Positions 34,495 to 41,855 of a DNA stretch of 64,000 nucleotides are shown piece by piece. How positions within the stretch are numbered: position 1 is the stretch's first letter; each line of letters starts with the position of its first letter. The position numbers were made by a program, and so were the translations under genes. Under the pieces are notes generated by a model that searched no databases, was not told the origin of the DNA, and was given only the letters and a program-made list of their open reading frames with translations. Source of the DNA: Pelagerythrobacter aerophilus (GTDB taxonomy: Bacteria; Pseudomonadota; Alphaproteobacteria; Sphingomonadales; Sphingomonadaceae). The stretch is taken from NCBI RefSeq assembly GCF_003581645.1, contig NZ_QXFK01000009.1, positions 38,197 through 102,196 of the forward strand, given 5' to 3'.

Positions 34495-35046
34495 ATGATG
34501 AAATCAATCATGGTGAGCATGGCGGGCGTGTCGCTTGCGATAGCCGGTCCCGCCGCAGCACAGTCGCCCGAATGGACCACGCCGACGATCCAGGGCTACG
34601 GGAAGATCAAGAACTATCCCAACGCCGCCGAACGGCCCATTCCGGGTATGGAATACAAGCTGGTGTGGGCGATCGATTCGGATGCCCAGCGCGAAGGCGT
34701 GAACCGGACCCTGTGGTCGGCCGCCCGCGTCGTGAACCTCCTGACAGCCGGCGGTGTCCCGCAGGACGATATCGATATCGCGATCGTGCTCTACGGTCCG
34801 GCAATCGATGCCGCGCTGACCAACGAGGCCTATGCGGCTGCTCATGACGGTGCCCAGAATCCCAATCTCGAGCTGATGAAGGCGTTGCACGATTTCGGGG
34901 TGAAGTTTTACGCCTGCGGACAGACAATGGCGGGCAGCGACATTGCCGAGAGCGATCTCAACGAATTCACCGAGATGAGCCTCTCGGCCCAGATCGTCCT
35001 GACCAACTATGCGCTGCAGGGTTACGTCACAATGCCGGATGGCTGA
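34495..35046 (+). CDS. Periplasmic DsrE-family sulfur-related protein
   Basis: A 183-residue protein with a signal peptide (cleavage near GPAAAQS) and a DsrE/YchN-like domain: YKLVWAIDSDAQREGVN, then VNLLTAGGVPQDDIDIAIVLYG and the conserved cysteine in VKFYACGQTMAGS. DsrE-type proteins carry persulfides on that cysteine. Its position right after a SoxB-like gene suggests a shared role in periplasmic sulfur handling. The first of two adjacent ATG codons at 34495 has AAGGAAAG upstream. No membrane helix besides the signal. Confidence 0.8.
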   Translation: MMKSIMVSMAGVSLAIAGPAAAQSPEWTTPTIQGYGKIKNYPNAAERPIPGMEYKLVWAIDSDAQREGVNRTLWSAARVVNLLTAGGVPQDDIDIAIVLYGPAIDAALTNEAYAAAHDGAQNPNLELMKALHDFGVKFYACGQTMAGSDIAESDLNEFTEMSLSAQIVLTNYALQGYVTMPDG

Positions 35047-35190
35047 CCTGATGCCGGGGGCCAGAGCGATCCGGCCTCCATTGCCAGCGGCATGCCAGGC
35101 ACACATCGTCGTGTCTGGCCCTCCTGTCGGCCGTCTTTGGAGCCGCTGCCCGCTTTTTCGCTTCAACGCTCCCGAAGGATATCTTCGCTT

Positions 35191-36684
35191 ATGGCGATCA
35201 CGTGCCGGTTTGCTCTTGGCCGCGAGGCCCGAACCAGTTCTTTCCTGTTAAGTGCTTCAGCGCTCTTCTCGGCGCTTCCGGCAACAGCCCAGGAAAGCCC
35301 GTCGCGGACAGTGGAAGTGACCGTCCCGGCTGGACCGGTCGATACGCTCGGAAGGTCCGCAGCGGTCGAACAGGATTTGCCTCCGGCCGCGCGTGCGCGC
35401 GCGCGCGCCGCATCCGGTCCGGAGCAGAGCGAGGACGGGTTCTCGATCACCGGCCAGTTCCGCGTTCGGGGTGAGGCAATCGATGGGCAGTTCAGATCGT
35501 TCGGCCCTGATAGCGAAGAACTCGTACTCCTGCAGACGCGTGTCGACGCGCAATACAAGATGGGCGATCTTGTCTTGGGCGGAGAGATAATGGACGCGAG
35601 GGCCTACAGCACCGCCGACAACAGCACACTGCGGCAAGCGGAGGTCAACGCGCTTGAGCCCTTGCAGTATTGGGCGCAGTACGATCTTGGCGATGGGCTT
35701 GGCGAGGGCACGAACACCACGCTGAAACTTGGGCAGCAACGCATGTTGCTCGGCTCTGCCCGTTTGATCAACAATCCGTTGTTTCGCAACACGGCAAACA
35801 CGTATCTCGGTCTGCGCGGCGATATAAAGCGCGGCAACACGGACGGCCTGACAGCCTTCTACATGTTGCCGACCAGGATCCTCCCAGACGACATCGAAGG
35901 GTATTACGACAACCGGATCGAAATCGATCGCAATGGTTTCGACCTCCAACTCGCTGGCGCATTCTATCATCGCAAGGTCGCGGATCTGAATCTCGAACTC
36001 TACGCTTATTACCTCGGCGAAGGAGACAGTCCCGATTTCCAGACGCGCAACCGAAGGCTCTGGACACCCGGCATGCGTATCTACCGCGAGCCGAAGCGCG
36101 GAAAGCTGGACTTTGAGCTTGAAGGAATTCTCCAGCGCGGAAAGGCGCGGCGTACGGCAGCGGCCACCGACCTCGTCGATCGCGATGTTCGCGCCTTTTA
36201 TCTTTATGGCGAACTCGGTTACCGGCTCGACAATGCGGTCGGCCCGCGTTTCGCGGTGTCCGCCACATACGGCTCGGGACAGGACGAGAGCGACAAAATT
36301 ACGCGGTTCGACCAACTCTTCGGGGCCATCTTCCCCGACTACGCCCCGCCCGGCCTTTATGGCCCGACCACCCTGTCCAACGTCTCTTCGCTTGGCGTAG
36401 ACGTGATCTGGACACCGGGAAAGTGGACCATCTGGAACACTTTCCGCCGCCTGCGCGCGCCCGAGCCAAACGATGTGTTCGGGCGTACAGGAATTAGGAA
36501 CGGTCCCAATGGCGAGGTGGGAGACCAGTTTTTCCTTCGCGCGCGTTATCCCCTATCCCCGAAAGTCCGTTTCGAAATCGGCGGCGCCTTGTTGCTCAAG
36601 GGTGATTTCCTGAAAGAGGCGCCAAGCGTGATCAATGGGGATGACACGCGCTACATCTATTCCGATTTGACCTTCACATTCTGA
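35191..36684 (+). CDS. AlgE-type outer-membrane porin (alginate export family)
   Basis: A 497-residue beta-barrel protein with a signal peptide ending near LPATAQ. The barrel begins near residue 85 (GFSITGQFRVRGEAIDG) and alternates short amphipathic strands to the aromatic C-terminus YSDLTFTF, a typical outer-membrane insertion signal. Phrases LRQAEVNALEPLQYWAQYDL and LKLGQQRMLLGSARLI match the alginate-export porin family, which in practice covers many anion or small-solute channels. It may supply substrate to the periplasmic sulfur proteins encoded just upstream, but that is inference. The ATG at 35191 is preferred over longer frames because it starts the signal peptide. Confidence 0.75.
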   Translation: MAITCRFALGREARTSSFLLSASALFSALPATAQESPSRTVEVTVPAGPVDTLGRSAAVEQDLPPAARARARAASGPEQSEDGFSITGQFRVRGEAIDGQFRSFGPDSEELVLLQTRVDAQYKMGDLVLGGEIMDARAYSTADNSTLRQAEVNALEPLQYWAQYDLGDGLGEGTNTTLKLGQQRMLLGSARLINNPLFRNTANTYLGLRGDIKRGNTDGLTAFYMLPTRILPDDIEGYYDNRIEIDRNGFDLQLAGAFYHRKVADLNLELYAYYLGEGDSPDFQTRNRRLWTPGMRIYREPKRGKLDFELEGILQRGKARRTAAATDLVDRDVRAFYLYGELGYRLDNAVGPRFAVSATYGSGQDESDKITRFDQLFGAIFPDYAPPGLYGPTTLSNVSSLGVDVIWTPGKWTIWNTFRRLRAPEPNDVFGRTGIRNGPNGEVGDQFFLRARYPLSPKVRFEIGGALLLKGDFLKEAPSVINGDDTRYIYSDLTFTF

Positions 36685-36741
36685 CATGTGGCGGCATCAA
36701 AGCATACGGGTTCTCGAACGACCTGCCGCGAAGTGCGGTAA

Positions 36742-36879
36742 TCATCGGGCTTGCATCGGGCCGGATCGAAACCGCTTTTCGATCAGCGCATCTACCGCCA
36801 ACACTCGTAGCCCCGCCTGTCCGCCCTGGGCGCGACGTTCGGTGTCTATCTTCCAGAGTTCGCCGCACTTGCTGCGCAT
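36742..36879 (-). CDS. Small basic protein of 45 residues, unrecognised
   Basis: A short open frame starting with ATG at 36879, five bases after a perfect GGAGG, and divergent from the DUF3422 gene 58 bases away. The product (MRSKCGELWKIDTERRAQGG and 25 more residues) is basic, with one cysteine and an amphipathic helix LRVLAVDALIEKRF. An in-frame stop just upstream limits the start choice. I recognise no family. The strong ribosome site and coding-like codon use argue for a real small gene; length keeps confidence low. Confidence 0.4.
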   Translation of the reverse strand: MRSKCGELWKIDTERRAQGGQAGLRVLAVDALIEKRFRSGPMQAR

Positions 36880-36936
36880 GCGATCCTCCAACTCGCTCGG
36901 TCATCGAACACAGGCGGCACAGCGGAGACAACGCGG

Positions 36937-38184
36937 ATGCAGCAGATGATCGAGGTTGATCCTGTTCGGTGGCAAGTGGTCGAAGAGATGCATCTGCGCC
37001 CCAGCCCGTCGGTCGATGCCCCGACCGCGATGGTTCAATTCCTTCTCCTCCAGACGCAGGCGGACACCCAGAGGCTCATTCGGCGGCTGGAGGGCGATGC
37101 GCAAGACCGCAGGGCCACGCGCCATGGTCACTTTTCCTGCGACGGGATGGACTTTCTTTGGGAACGGCACAGCGAAGCATGCACGTTCACGGTGGTTGCA
37201 CGCGTCAGCGGGGTCGGTGAACTATGCCGGCAACTCCTGCCGCTGCTCGACCCTATTCCGGGCCAGGTCCTGCGAGCCATCAAGATTGCCGTCGAGAATG
37301 ACCCTGTACGCATTCGCAATCTGCAACAGGAATGGCAGCTCAACCGGTCGGAAACTGTGGCAGGGCAAATCGGCGAACTGCAATTCTGGTCAAATTTCCG
37401 GCTGAACGAAGAAGACGGGTTCGGGCAGCTTCTGATCAAGCCCGGATCGATGGGACCCAACGAGACCGGTCGCGCGATCCAGCAGCTTCAGGAGCTGGGT
37501 AACTACCGCAACCTCGCACTGCTCTCGCTTCCGTTGGTGCGCGAACGCGAAAGCGAGCTCGCGAGATTGGAAGAACGCGCGAGCGCGATAATCAACCAGC
37601 TGGCGGGCCCGACCGATGATCTGGAGATCCTCGACGAATTGATCATCGCGGCAGGAGAAGTCGCGCATCTGCGCGATGGAGTCTCCTTCAGGCTAAGCGC
37701 CACGAGGGCCTATGGCCAGATAGCCAGCGACCGCCTCGAGAGTCTCGGCGCGCGCACGCTCAACGATTTCCAATCCCTGACCGAATTTACCAATCGACGC
37801 CTGTTGCCTGCCTTGCGGACATGCGAGAACTTTGCCGCTCGGATAGGCGATCTCGCGCTGCGGATCGAACAAGCCACCGGCTTGTTGCGAGCGCGGATAG
37901 AAACGCGGCTGAATGTTCAGAGTGGCGAACTCCTTCGCTCGCTCGGTGAAACCGCCAGCAACCAGCTGCGGCTGCAACATCTCGTCGAGGGACTGTCGGT
38001 ATTTGCGGTGGGTTACTACGCGCTCGGACTGCTGGGGTATCTCCTGGCGGCTGTTCCGATAGCCTGGATCGGGCCGCACAAGACCTTCCAAGCCTATCTT
38101 GTCATCCCGATCTTGATCATGATTGGACTATTTCTTCGCCGCCAACGCCGTAAAGATCCGATAGATAGGGAACCGGATGTGTGA
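36937..38184 (+). CDS. DUF3422 family membrane-anchored protein
   Basis: A 415-residue protein matching the DUF3422 pattern: N-terminal VEEMHLRPSP, central FGQLLIKPGSMGPNETGRAIQQL, a long helical region (LARLEERASAIINQL and onwards), and two C-terminal helices (GLSVFAVGYYALGLLGYLL and a second near 385). The family is widespread in proteobacteria but uncharacterised; a coiled-coil membrane sensor or scaffold is possible. The start at 36937 has GGAG nine bases upstream; an ATG three codons later is possible. Not clearly part of an operon. Confidence 0.75.
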   Translation: MQQMIEVDPVRWQVVEEMHLRPSPSVDAPTAMVQFLLLQTQADTQRLIRRLEGDAQDRRATRHGHFSCDGMDFLWERHSEACTFTVVARVSGVGELCRQLLPLLDPIPGQVLRAIKIAVENDPVRIRNLQQEWQLNRSETVAGQIGELQFWSNFRLNEEDGFGQLLIKPGSMGPNETGRAIQQLQELGNYRNLALLSLPLVRERESELARLEERASAIINQLAGPTDDLEILDELIIAAGEVAHLRDGVSFRLSATRAYGQIASDRLESLGARTLNDFQSLTEFTNRRLLPALRTCENFAARIGDLALRIEQATGLLRARIETRLNVQSGELLRSLGETASNQLRLQHLVEGLSVFAVGYYALGLLGYLLAAVPIAWIGPHKTFQAYLVIPILIMIGLFLRRQRRKDPIDREPDV

Positions 38185-38453
38185 AGTAGACACCCCCAAA
38201 CGTGCATGGATGCAATTGGGAGTGAATTGACCCCGTTCAAGAAGCGCAAGACTTCCAGCTTTCACGTTTTATTATGACAATCCTGCCCCGCGATCTCAGT
38301 CATTCCTCGCTCCTTCGGGAGAGGCTGGAAGTGTTCATCCGCTATCGACAGCAAATGATAGGCGAGTTGTGCGTTTTGCTGACTTCGGGAGAGCTGGCGC
38401 TCGTGGGTGCGAGGAACTTCGTTCAAAACGATTCAAAGTTAATGTGCGGATGT

Positions 38454-38792
38454 TCAACCCAACTTCGCAAAATTGGCCACCCCGGGTGCAGGCTGGCGCA
38501 AGTGGCGCATAGGTTTCGCAGACAGCCCACCAAGCTTCCCCACCGCATCAACAACCTTCGCAAGCCTGCCATCATCAATGCGATAGTAGACAAGCTTGGC
38601 GTCCTTGCGGGTCTTCACAAGGCCCGCGTTGCGAAGGACCGCCAGCTGCTGCGAAAGCGTTGGCTGGCCAATTGCGGCTATGTCGTCGACCTCGCCAACA
38701 TTGCGCTCCGTGCCCGACAGTGCCTGCAGGATGCGCAGACGCACGGGATGAGCGAGGGCCTTCAGGGCATCGACCAACTCCTCGTCCGTCAT
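38454..38792 (-). CDS. ArsR/SmtB-family repressor, cysteine-free (BigR/SqrR position)
   Basis: A 112-residue winged-helix regulator: ALAHPVRLRILQALSG, recognition helix QPTLSQQLAVLRNAGLV, wing TRKDAKLVYYRID, and a Pro-rich C-terminal tail. Its place beside a persulfide dioxygenase operon is that of BigR/SqrR, which sense sulfane sulfur through a cysteine pair. This protein has no cysteine at all, so it must sense something else or respond indirectly. The ATG overlaps the peroxiredoxin stop (ATGA). The likely operator is the palindrome at 39497-39509. Confidence 0.82.
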   Translation of the reverse strand: MTDEELVDALKALAHPVRLRILQALSGTERNVGEVDDIAAIGQPTLSQQLAVLRNAGLVKTRKDAKLVYYRIDDGRLAKVVDAVGKLGGLSAKPMRHLRQPAPGVANFAKLG

Positions 38793-39457
38793 TTGCGAGT
38801 CCCTCGCTTGGTTTCCTTCATGAACCAATCGGTCTGGCTCTTGGCAGAGAAAACAGTGTCGAGCGACGCGTCGGGCTGCGCCAACATGGCTTCCCCCGGA
38901 GCCCAGTTCGCAGGGGCGAGAACAGGCCCGTCATCGACTGCCTGAAGAGCATCGAGTGTCCTTAGCATTTCGGGCGTCGAACGGCCCACATTCGCAGGAT
39001 AGCAGGTCATCGCGCGGATAACGCCGGTTGGATCGATGAAGAACGTCGTCCGAACCGTTGCGCTATCGTTATCGTTCGGCGCCACCATGCCGTATGCCCG
39101 GCCGATCACGAGGGTCGGATCCTCCACGATCGGAAAGCGCACCTCGATGTCGTAGCGATCGCGGATCAGCCGCAGCCAGGCGAAATGCGAGAACAGGCTA
39201 TCGACGGAAAGCGCCACCAGCGCACAGTCGCGCTGTTCGAAGTCGCTGGCCGCTTGGGCAAGTGCGACAAACTCGGTCGTGCACACAGGCGTGAAGTCCG
39301 CAGGGTGCGAGAAAAGGATCAACCACTGCCCCCGGTAATCCGAAAGGCGAACATCTCCTGCCGTGGTGCGTGCGGAAAAGTCCGGGGCGACATCTCCGAT
39401 ACGTAGTCCGGCACACGGCGCCTGTCGTTCGGCATCGGCATTGATCATCTCGGTCAT
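38789..39457 (-). CDS. Peroxiredoxin of the 1-Cys (Prx6) type
   Basis: A 222-residue peroxiredoxin. The peroxidatic cysteine lies in HPADFTPVCTTEF, with the partner Arg in VRTTFFID. The length and the C-terminal arm ending in WFMKETKRGTRK fit the Prx6 group, which reduces peroxides and organic hydroperoxides. It starts at the ATG at 39457 behind GAGGG and is translationally coupled to the ArsR-type gene. It diverges from the sulfide operon, so it may handle peroxides or persulfides made during sulfide oxidation. Confidence 0.87.
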   Translation of the reverse strand: MTEMINADAERQAPCAGLRIGDVAPDFSARTTAGDVRLSDYRGQWLILFSHPADFTPVCTTEFVALAQAASDFEQRDCALVALSVDSLFSHFAWLRLIRDRYDIEVRFPIVEDPTLVIGRAYGMVAPNDNDSATVRTTFFIDPTGVIRAMTCYPANVGRSTPEMLRTLDALQAVDDGPVLAPANWAPGEAMLAQPDASLDTVFSAKSQTDWFMKETKRGTRK

Positions 39458-39473
39458 CGAGCCCTCATACCAC

Positions 39474-39509
39474 TTGACATCCGAATAGCAAGACATATAA
39501 ACGGTTTAT
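39474..39509 (+). promoter_or_regulatory. Sigma70-type promoter overlapped by palindromic operator
   Basis: TTGACA (39474-39479), 16 bases, then TATAAA (39496-39501): a near-consensus promoter pointing at the persulfide dioxygenase gene. ATAAAC-G-GTTTAT (39497-39509), a perfect palindrome, covers the -10 box. It lies between the divergent peroxiredoxin/ArsR and dioxygenase genes. BigR-type repressors bind AT-rich palindromes over such promoters, so this is the expected operator of the ArsR-family protein encoded at 38454. Confidence 0.75.
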
Positions 39510-39531
39510 GTAAGTGTATGGAGGTCAAGCG

Positions 39532-40461
39532 ATGGCTGACGATCATAACCTCAACGGCGCCGCCGCCCAGATCGAGCGTGCCCAAGTCGACAAGTGTCTC
39601 CGCCCCTCTATTGCGGGATTTTTCGACGAGGCAACGAATACGGTTTCGTATGTCGTGCACGATCCGACGACGGATGAAGCGGCCATTATCGACTCGGTTT
39701 TGGACTTCGAGGTGGCCTCTGGCCGCACCTCGAACGGATCAGCCGATCGCATAATCGAGTATGTCACTTATAATAATCTGAAAGTGACATGGCTGATTGA
39801 GACACACGCGCATGCGGATCACATCTCAGCAGCTCCTTATCTGCAGGAACGGCTCGGCGGTAAGCTTGCTATAGGACGCGGCATCATTCGCGTGCAGGAG
39901 GTATTCGGCAAGCTCTTCAATGCGGGCACCGACTTCGAACGCGACGGATCGCAGTTCGACAAGCTGTTCGAGGACGGCGAGACCTTCAAGGTCGGCGAGT
40001 TGGAAGGCATTGCCCTCCATGTTCCCGGTCACACACCCGCCGATATGGCTTTCATCATCGGCGATGCAGCGTTCGTGGGCGACACTATTTTCATGCCCGA
40101 TTTCGGGACTGCCCGGGCTGACTTCCCCGGCGGCGACGCGCACCAGCTCTATCGGTCCATTCGCCGGCTGCTATCGCTTCCGGACGAAACCCGCCTGTTC
40201 CTGTGCCACGATTACAAGGCGCCGGGCCGCGACGAATATGCCTGGGAAACCACCGTCAAGCAGCAGCGCGAAGAAAACGTGCATGTGAAGGACGGGGTGA
40301 GCGAGGAAGACTTTGTCGAGATGCGAACGACCCGCGACAAGACGCTCGCCATGCCGAAACTGATCATGCCCTCGGTGCAGGTCAATATCCGCGGCGGTCG
40401 CTTGCCCGACCCCGAAGACAATGGCGTCAGCTACATCAAGATACCGGTGAATGCCGTATGA
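39532..40461 (+). CDS. Persulfide dioxygenase-like metallo-beta-lactamase fold protein
   Basis: A 309-residue MBL-fold protein with the metal motif ETHAHADHISAA, VPGHTPADMAF, GDTIF and LFLCHDY. This is the Blh/ETHE1-like pattern: iron-dependent oxidation of glutathione persulfide to sulfite. It begins at the ATG at 39532, seven bases after GGAGG, directly downstream of a strong promoter-operator. Followed with a four-base overlap by YeeE-type genes, as in BigR-controlled operons of other alphaproteobacteria. Confidence 0.87.
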   Translation: MADDHNLNGAAAQIERAQVDKCLRPSIAGFFDEATNTVSYVVHDPTTDEAAIIDSVLDFEVASGRTSNGSADRIIEYVTYNNLKVTWLIETHAHADHISAAPYLQERLGGKLAIGRGIIRVQEVFGKLFNAGTDFERDGSQFDKLFEDGETFKVGELEGIALHVPGHTPADMAFIIGDAAFVGDTIFMPDFGTARADFPGGDAHQLYRSIRRLLSLPDETRLFLCHDYKAPGRDEYAWETTVKQQREENVHVKDGVSEEDFVEMRTTRDKTLAMPKLIMPSVQVNIRGGRLPDPEDNGVSYIKIPVNAV

Positions 40462-40904
40462 CGCTCCCCGGTTTCCCTGAAGCGGCGCCACTTGCCGGCT
40501 TGGCGGGCGGCATCCTGATCGGCCTGGCAGCCGCACTCATGCTGCTTGGCCTTGGGCGGATCGCCGGCGTTTCCGGCCTTGCCGCGAAGGCCGTCGGGCT
40601 CGGCGGTAGCGGTATCGCCAGGAGCGGCGCATGGATGTTCATGATCGGATTGCCGCTGGGAGCGCTGATCGTGATGCTGGCATCGGGCGGGATCGAAGCC
40701 AACTTCGCCAACCCCGTTACGCTTGCGATAGCTGGACTGGCGGTCGGTATCGGCACGCGTCTTGGAAGTGGATGCACCAGTGGGCACGGGGTTTGCGGTG
40801 TTAGCCGTCTATCGGGCCGCTCGATTGTCGCCACGCTTACGTTCATGGCAACCGGCGTTGCGACAGTCGCCATCATGAACGCGCTCGGGCTGGAGGTGTT
40901 GTAA
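40458..40904 (+). CDS. YeeE/YedE-type sulfur transporter, first half
   Basis: A 148-residue protein with four hydrophobic helices and the signature RLGSGCTSGHGVCGVSRLSGRS, whose cysteines are thought to relay thiosulfate or sulfane sulfur through the membrane. It matches the first half of full-length YeeE. The ATG overlaps the dioxygenase stop (ATGA). The second half is encoded by the next gene, with which it should pair. Confidence 0.87.
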   Translation: MTLPGFPEAAPLAGLAGGILIGLAAALMLLGLGRIAGVSGLAAKAVGLGGSGIARSGAWMFMIGLPLGALIVMLASGGIEANFANPVTLAIAGLAVGIGTRLGSGCTSGHGVCGVSRLSGRSIVATLTFMATGVATVAIMNALGLEVL

Positions 40905-41323
40905 TGCGGACCGCTCTCACCTCGATCGCATCCGGCGTTCTCTTCGGCGCTGGCCTTGCTCTCGGTGGCATGACCGACCCTGCGCGTGTGCGCGGCTTTC
41001 TCGACATCTTCGGTGACTGGGATCCGACGCTTGCCTTCGTGATGGGCGGAGCCGTCATCGTAATGGCCGTTGCATGGCGGATCGTCCCGCGCCTGGCCGA
41101 ACCGGTCTTCGCTGGCGAGTTTCACCTGCCGACAAAATCCGATCTCACCCCCCGTCTTATCGGCGGGGCAGCTCTTTTCGGTATCGGCTGGGGGATTGCA
41201 GGGCTGTGTCCGGGGCCGGGTATCGCCGCTCTTGTCATCGAACCTGTAGCGGCCGCGATATTCGTCGTCGCCATGCTCGCCGGGATGGCCGTAGTCTGGC
41301 TTTTGGAAGGGGCATCGTCATGA
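40904..41323 (+). CDS. YeeE/YedE-type sulfur transporter, second half
   Basis: A 139-residue membrane protein with four helices and the second signature GIAGLCPGPGIAAL, plus GLALGGMTDPARVRGFLDI near the N-terminus. It forms the complement of the preceding half-transporter; the stop and start share one base (TAATG). Likely imports or exports thiosulfate or sulfane sulfur compounds. Split YeeE pairs are usual in BigR-type operons. Confidence 0.87.
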   Translation: MRTALTSIASGVLFGAGLALGGMTDPARVRGFLDIFGDWDPTLAFVMGGAVIVMAVAWRIVPRLAEPVFAGEFHLPTKSDLTPRLIGGAALFGIGWGIAGLCPGPGIAALVIEPVAAAIFVVAMLAGMAVVWLLEGASS

Positions 41324-41733
41324 AGCTTGCCCACGTAAGCGACTCCTTCGCTGTCTCCCCTCAGCTGCAGGCTGGCGACATGCGCGGGCTTGCCGATGCC
41401 GGTTTCAGCACGGTGATCTGCAACCGGCCGGATGGCGAAGAGCCGAGTCAGCCGACCGTGGCATCGATACGAGAAGCTGCCGAAGCTGCAGGGTTGGCCT
41501 TCCATCACATCCCGGTCTCTGGGGGCGAGTTTCCGCCGCTTGCGATCGAGGCGTTCGCCAGGGTCCGCGCGGAGGCGGACGGCAAGGTGCTTGCCTTCTG
41601 CCGGACCGGGACGCGCTCCATCACGCTCGATGCACTCGCCAATGTTGAGAGCGAACCCGCCGAGGTCCGTATCGAGCGCGCCAGGCGAGCAGGCTACGAT
41701 CTGTCGAGCTTGCGCGACCGGCTTGGCGAATAA
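41320..41733 (+). CDS. DUF442/TIGR01244-type phosphatase-like protein
   Basis: A 137-residue protein tyrosine phosphatase-like domain. The signature loop is AFCRTGTRS (CxxxxxR type), preceded by the family opening FAVSPQLQAGDMRGLADAGFSTVICNRPDGEE. In other bacteria this domain is fused to the persulfide dioxygenase (Blh); here it is a separate gene after the transporter pair. It may act as a sulfurtransferase rather than a phosphatase. The start overlaps the upstream stop (ATGA). Confidence 0.82.
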   Translation: MKLAHVSDSFAVSPQLQAGDMRGLADAGFSTVICNRPDGEEPSQPTVASIREAAEAAGLAFHHIPVSGGEFPPLAIEAFARVRAEADGKVLAFCRTGTRSITLDALANVESEPAEVRIERARRAGYDLSSLRDRLGE

Positions 41734-41757
41734 CGAGAAAATGCCGGAGAGTTTGTC

Positions 41758-41853
41758 ATGGCCAGCAGCCTGAAACACGAAGTCGTCATCATCGGCGGCG
41801 GGTCGGCAGAAATTGCGACCGCATCCAAGCCGCACATGAAGAAGACTGCCTGA
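41758..41853 (+). pseudogene. Remnant of sulfide:quinone oxidoreductase-like gene
   Basis: A 31-codon frame whose beginning, HEVVIIGGGSAEIATAS, is the FAD-binding N-terminus of an SQR/FAD-dependent oxidoreductase, with Gly replaced by Glu in the nucleotide loop. After that it runs PHMKKTA and stops. About 400 codons expected for the enzyme are missing, so an internal deletion is likely. Position between the DUF442 gene and SulP is where sqr occurs in related operons. Not expected to be functional. Confidence 0.6.
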
Positions 41854-41855
41854 TC

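Noticed and set aside
38185..38453. Gap between DUF3422 and ArsR genes, examined for IS remnants or small genes
   Set aside because: The plus-strand frame starting at 38274 runs antisense through the ArsR gene; no terminal repeats or transposase motifs were found.
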